7,428 nucleotides of DNA from Pseudomonadota bacterium (GTDB lineage Bacteria; Pseudomonadota; Alphaproteobacteria; Rhizobiales; Rhizobiaceae): positions 1-7,428 of the forward strand of contig JAFAGL010000018.1 in assembly GCA_023422735.1 (NCBI GenBank). Reading direction: 5' to 3'. The position numbers were made by a program, and so were the translations under genes. The first letter of the stretch is position 1. Every line of letters starts with the position of its first letter. This document shows, one piece after another, positions 5,061 to 7,428 of the stretch. The notes below the pieces were generated by a model. It did not search any database, was not told where the DNA came from, and worked only from the letters and a program-made list of their open reading frames with translations.

Positions 5061-5675
5061 ATGACTTCAATCGACCCTGCCGAAGCTGCCCGCCACAAGG
5101 CAAAGATGGAAAAGCGCAAGCAGGTGCAGGATGCCGAAGTCGCCGAAAAGAAGGTCGAGAAGGGCCTGCTGATCGTCAATACGGGTCCCGGCAAGGGCAA
5201 GACGACTGCGGCGTTCGGATTGGCGCTGAGGATGCTGGGTTACGGCAAGCGCGTCGGCGTTGTGCAATTCGTGAAAGGCGCCTGGCACACAGGCGAGATG
5301 GACGCGTTCAAGCGCTTCGGCGATCAGGTCGTATGGCACACGATGGGCGAAGGCTTCACCTGGGAAACGCAGGATCTGCAGCGTGACATTGCCGCCGCAG
5401 AACGGGCCTGGGCAAAGGCCGAGGAACTGCTGGCTGACCCAAGCATCGGGCTGATCATTCTCGATGAGCTGAATATTGCCCTGCGCTACGACTATCTCGA
5501 TCTTGAGGCGGTGGTAACAGCGCTGTCTGCGCGCCGACCTGACCTGCATGTGGTCGTGACAGGACGCAACGCCAAACCCGCGCTGGTGGAAGCGGCGGAT
5601 CTGGTAACGGAAATGACGGCGACGAAACACCATTTTTCTGCGGGCGTGAAAGCGCAACAAGGCATCGAGTTCTAG
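5061..5675 (+). CDS. cobO: CobO, corrinoid adenosyltransferase
   Basis: CobO transfers the 5'-deoxyadenosyl group of ATP to the reduced cobalt of cob(I)yrinic acid a,c-diamide, making the Co-C bond. The 204-residue length is typical. A lysine/glutamate-rich N-terminal helix (about 7-34) precedes the unusual P-loop NTGPGKGKTTAAFG (40-53). GVVQFVKGAW (66-75), WHTMGEGFTWET (92-103), the Walker B-like LIILDELN (131-138) and VVTGRNA follow. These are all features of the CobA/CobO/BtuR family; context (cobP, cobQ) favours the CobO name. The ATG is one base past the cobP stop, with AAGGTGA upstream inside cobP. cobQ begins 4 bases after its stop. Confidence 0.97.
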   Translation: MTSIDPAEAARHKAKMEKRKQVQDAEVAEKKVEKGLLIVNTGPGKGKTTAAFGLALRMLGYGKRVGVVQFVKGAWHTGEMDAFKRFGDQVVWHTMGEGFTWETQDLQRDIAAAERAWAKAEELLADPSIGLIILDELNIALRYDYLDLEAVVTALSARRPDLHVVVTGRNAKPALVEAADLVTEMTATKHHFSAGVKAQQGIEF

Positions 5676-5679
5676 CCGC

Positions 5680-7143
5680 ATGACCGCCAAGGCGCTGATG
5701 TTCCAGGGCACCGGTTCGGATGTCGGCAAGTCGCTGGTGGTCGCAGGCCTGTGCCGCGCCTTTGCCAATCGTGGGCTGAAGGTGCGACCCTTCAAGCCGC
5801 AGAACATGTCGAACAATGCTGCGGTAACGAGCGACGGCGGCGAAATCGGTCGAGCGCAGGCGCTGCAGGCGCTGGCTTGCCGCACGCCTTTGACCGTTCA
5901 CATGAACCCCATTCTATTGAAGCCGCAAAGCCAGGTCGGCGCGCAGGTCGTCGTGCAGGGCAAGGTGATCGGCAATGCCGATGCGCGTGCGTATCAAGGC
6001 ATGAAGGCCGGGTTGATGTCGCAGGTGCTGGCGAGTTTCCAGCACTTGAAGGCAGAGGCTGATCTGGTTCTGATCGAGGGGGCCGGAAGTGCCTCGGAAG
6101 TCAATCTGCGCGCCAACGACATTGCCAATATGGGCTTTGCACGCGCTGCCGACATACCGGTGGTGTTGATCGGCGATATCGATCGCGGCGGGGTGATTGC
6201 CAGCCTTGTCGGCACCAAACATGTGGTCGATCCGGGCGATGCCGCCATGATCTGCGGCTTTCTCGTCAATCGCTTCCGGGGCGACCCCTCACTGTTCGAT
6301 GCCGGAATGGTGACGATTGCCGACGCAACCGGCTGGCGCTCTTTCGGACTTTTACCCCATTTCGAAGATGCGAAACGGCTTCCCGCAGAAGATGCGCTGG
6401 CGCTGACGGCGAAATCGACGCGGAAAACAGAGACCGGAAAGGTGCGGGTCGCTGTGCCGATCCTGCCATCCATCTCCAATTTTGACGATCTCGATCCGCT
6501 CGAAGCCGAACCCGATGTCGAGCTTGTGCGTATCTGGCCGGGAACCGCACTGCCAGGCGATGCGGATCTCGTATTGCTGCCGGGATCGAAGGCGACGATC
6601 GCCGATCTCAAAGTGCTGAAAGAAGCGGGTTTCGATATTGATCTTCAAGCCCATATTCGCCGCGGCGGGCATGTGCTGGGACTTTGTGGCGGCTTCCAGA
6701 TGTTGGGGCGCACGATCAGCGATCCGGACGGCATCGAAGGACCTGCCAATCGGATCGACGGGCTGGGGCTGCTCGATGTCGACACGGTTCTTACCGGAAA
6801 CAAAGCGCTTCACCCCGTCACCGGAAGAACGGCAGATGGCGTTTCGTTCTGGGGCTACGAGATGCATGTCGGAAGGACCGAGGGGCCGGAAACGACACGC
6901 GCTTTCGCCACATTTTCTGACGGGCGACAGGACGGCGCAACCTCATCTGATGGATTAGTTTCTGGCACCTATGTGCATGGTTTCTTTGCTGATGATATGC
7001 AGCGGGCGGCCTGGCTGAACCGACTTGGCGGGGTTTCGCAGCTTGCTGATTACGAGGCCAGCGTCGATGCGGTGCTCGATGGGCTGGCAGCGCATTGCGA
7101 ACAGCATCTCGATCTCGACGCCATGCTCAGCCATGCGCGATGA
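5680..7143 (+). CDS. cobQ: CobQ, cobyric acid synthase (glutamine-hydrolysing)
   Basis: CobQ amidates the b, d, e and g side chains of adenosylcobyrinic acid a,c-diamide, using ATP and glutamine, to give adenosylcobyric acid. The 487 residues match the usual length. The N-terminal dethiobiotin-synthetase-like ATPase domain carries the P-loop GTGSDVGKS (10-18), FKPQNMSNNAAVT (38-50), IEGAGSASEVNL (132-143) and GDIDRGG (165-171). The C-terminal class-I-like glutaminase domain has GLCGGFQMLG (334-343), with C336 the expected nucleophile, then GYEMHVG (392-398) and GTYVHGFF (429-436) with H433 the expected catalytic His. The ATG follows the cobO stop by 4 bases with only a weak Shine-Dalgarno, so coupling to cobO is likely. 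The 3' end overlaps the convergent cobD by 17 bases, leaving no room for a terminator between them. Confidence 0.98.
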   Translation: MTAKALMFQGTGSDVGKSLVVAGLCRAFANRGLKVRPFKPQNMSNNAAVTSDGGEIGRAQALQALACRTPLTVHMNPILLKPQSQVGAQVVVQGKVIGNADARAYQGMKAGLMSQVLASFQHLKAEADLVLIEGAGSASEVNLRANDIANMGFARAADIPVVLIGDIDRGGVIASLVGTKHVVDPGDAAMICGFLVNRFRGDPSLFDAGMVTIADATGWRSFGLLPHFEDAKRLPAEDALALTAKSTRKTETGKVRVAVPILPSISNFDDLDPLEAEPDVELVRIWPGTALPGDADLVLLPGSKATIADLKVLKEAGFDIDLQAHIRRGGHVLGLCGGFQMLGRTISDPDGIEGPANRIDGLGLLDVDTVLTGNKALHPVTGRTADGVSFWGYEMHVGRTEGPETTRAFATFSDGRQDGATSSDGLVSGTYVHGFFADDMQRAAWLNRLGGVSQLADYEASVDAVLDGLAAHCEQHLDLDAMLSHAR

Positions 7144-7428
7144 AAGTCGCCAGTGCGGCTATTCCGAGCATAGCCACCATCAGCAGGTCGGCTGCCCAAT
7201 AAAGGCGCAAGGCACGACGGATATCGGCAGCGGTCGCGTCACGCTTCCCGCCTTCTCCCATGATCGCGTCGCTGGTGGGCACGCCGCCGTAAGAGCGCGG
7301 TCCATTGAGCGCCAAACCAAGAGCACCGGCAAAAGCGGCTTCCGGCCAGCCGGCGTTCGGCGAACGATGCTTGCGCGCATCGCGCCATACGGCACGCCAT
7401 GCGCTTGCAGCGGAACAGCCGGGCAGGA
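7127..7428 (-). CDS. cobD: CobD/CbiB, adenosylcobinamide-phosphate synthase, C-terminal part (cut by right window edge)
   Basis: CobD (CbiB) is the membrane protein that joins cobyric acid to aminopropanol or its phosphate, giving adenosylcobinamide (phosphate). The frame enters from the right edge and ends at TGA (7127-7129), giving 99 visible codons of an expected 300 or so. The conserved run WRDARKHRSPNAGWPEAAFAG lies at roughly residues 14-34 of the fragment. LALNGPRSYGG follows, and a last hydrophobic segment (ADLLMVAMLGIAALATFIA) ends the protein. The N-terminus and start are outside the window, so its promoter and operon cannot be seen. Note that Salmonella uses cobD for a different enzyme, threonine-phosphate decarboxylase; here the CbiB-type protein is meant. 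It runs convergent to cobQ with a 17-base overlap. Confidence 0.95.
   Translation of the reverse strand, partial: LPGCSAASAWRAVWRDARKHRSPNAGWPEAAFAGALGLALNGPRSYGGVPTSDAIMGEGGKRDATAADIRRALRLYWAADLLMVAMLGIAALATFIAHG

Noticed and set aside
5067..5885. 272-codon minus-strand open frame opposite cobO
   Set aside because: Shadow of cobO and the start of cobQ; no recognisable domain and no ribosome-binding context.

Overview
The window is one end-to-end piece of an aerobic (cobalt-late) cobalamin biosynthesis locus. Eight genes are visible, six complete and two cut by the window edges, and every one belongs to cobalt handling or corrinoid assembly. The high G+C content, the alphaproteobacterial cob set (cobN/cobW/cobP/cobO/cobQ rather than the anaerobic cbi set) and the protein sequences point to an alphaproteobacterium of the Hyphomicrobiales. 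The gene order suggests the Brucella/Ochrobactrum group, but that is from recall and was not checked by a search.

Layout. Positions 1-3065 on the minus strand hold a three-gene unit read in the order DUF1636 protein, cobW, cobN. cobN runs off the left edge and only its N-terminal 528 codons are present. Positions 3066-3621 contain no gene but are dense in regulation. They hold two cobalamin riboswitches facing away from each other, one reading left into the DUF1636-cobW-cobN unit and one reading right into cbtB. About 118 bases separate the P1 stems, and candidate divergent promoters lie in that gap. Positions 3622-7143 on the plus strand hold cbtB, cbtA, cobP, cobO and cobQ, nearly touching or overlapping, which looks like a single operon. 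From the right edge to 7127, the minus strand carries the C-terminal 99 codons of cobD (cbiB), which overlaps the end of cobQ tail to tail.

How the genes work together. CbtA/CbtB are the predicted cobalt importer. CobW is a metal-binding GTPase thought to deliver cobalt. CobN is the large subunit of the cobaltochelatase that inserts cobalt into hydrogenobyrinic acid a,c-diamide; its partners CobS and CobT are not in the window. CobO adenosylates the corrinoid, CobQ amidates four side chains to give cobyric acid, CobD attaches the aminopropanol arm, and CobP phosphorylates and guanylylates adenosylcobinamide. The window therefore covers cobalt entry and a nearly consecutive run of late pathway steps. 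Each divergent transcript begins with its own B12-sensing RNA, so the end product can shut both off.

The genes are mostly well-known families. The parts most worth a second look are the paired riboswitches, whose downstream hairpins carry loops complementary to L5 and abut the Shine-Dalgarno sequences, and the uncharacterised four-cysteine DUF1636 protein that is the first gene of the cobalt-insertion unit.
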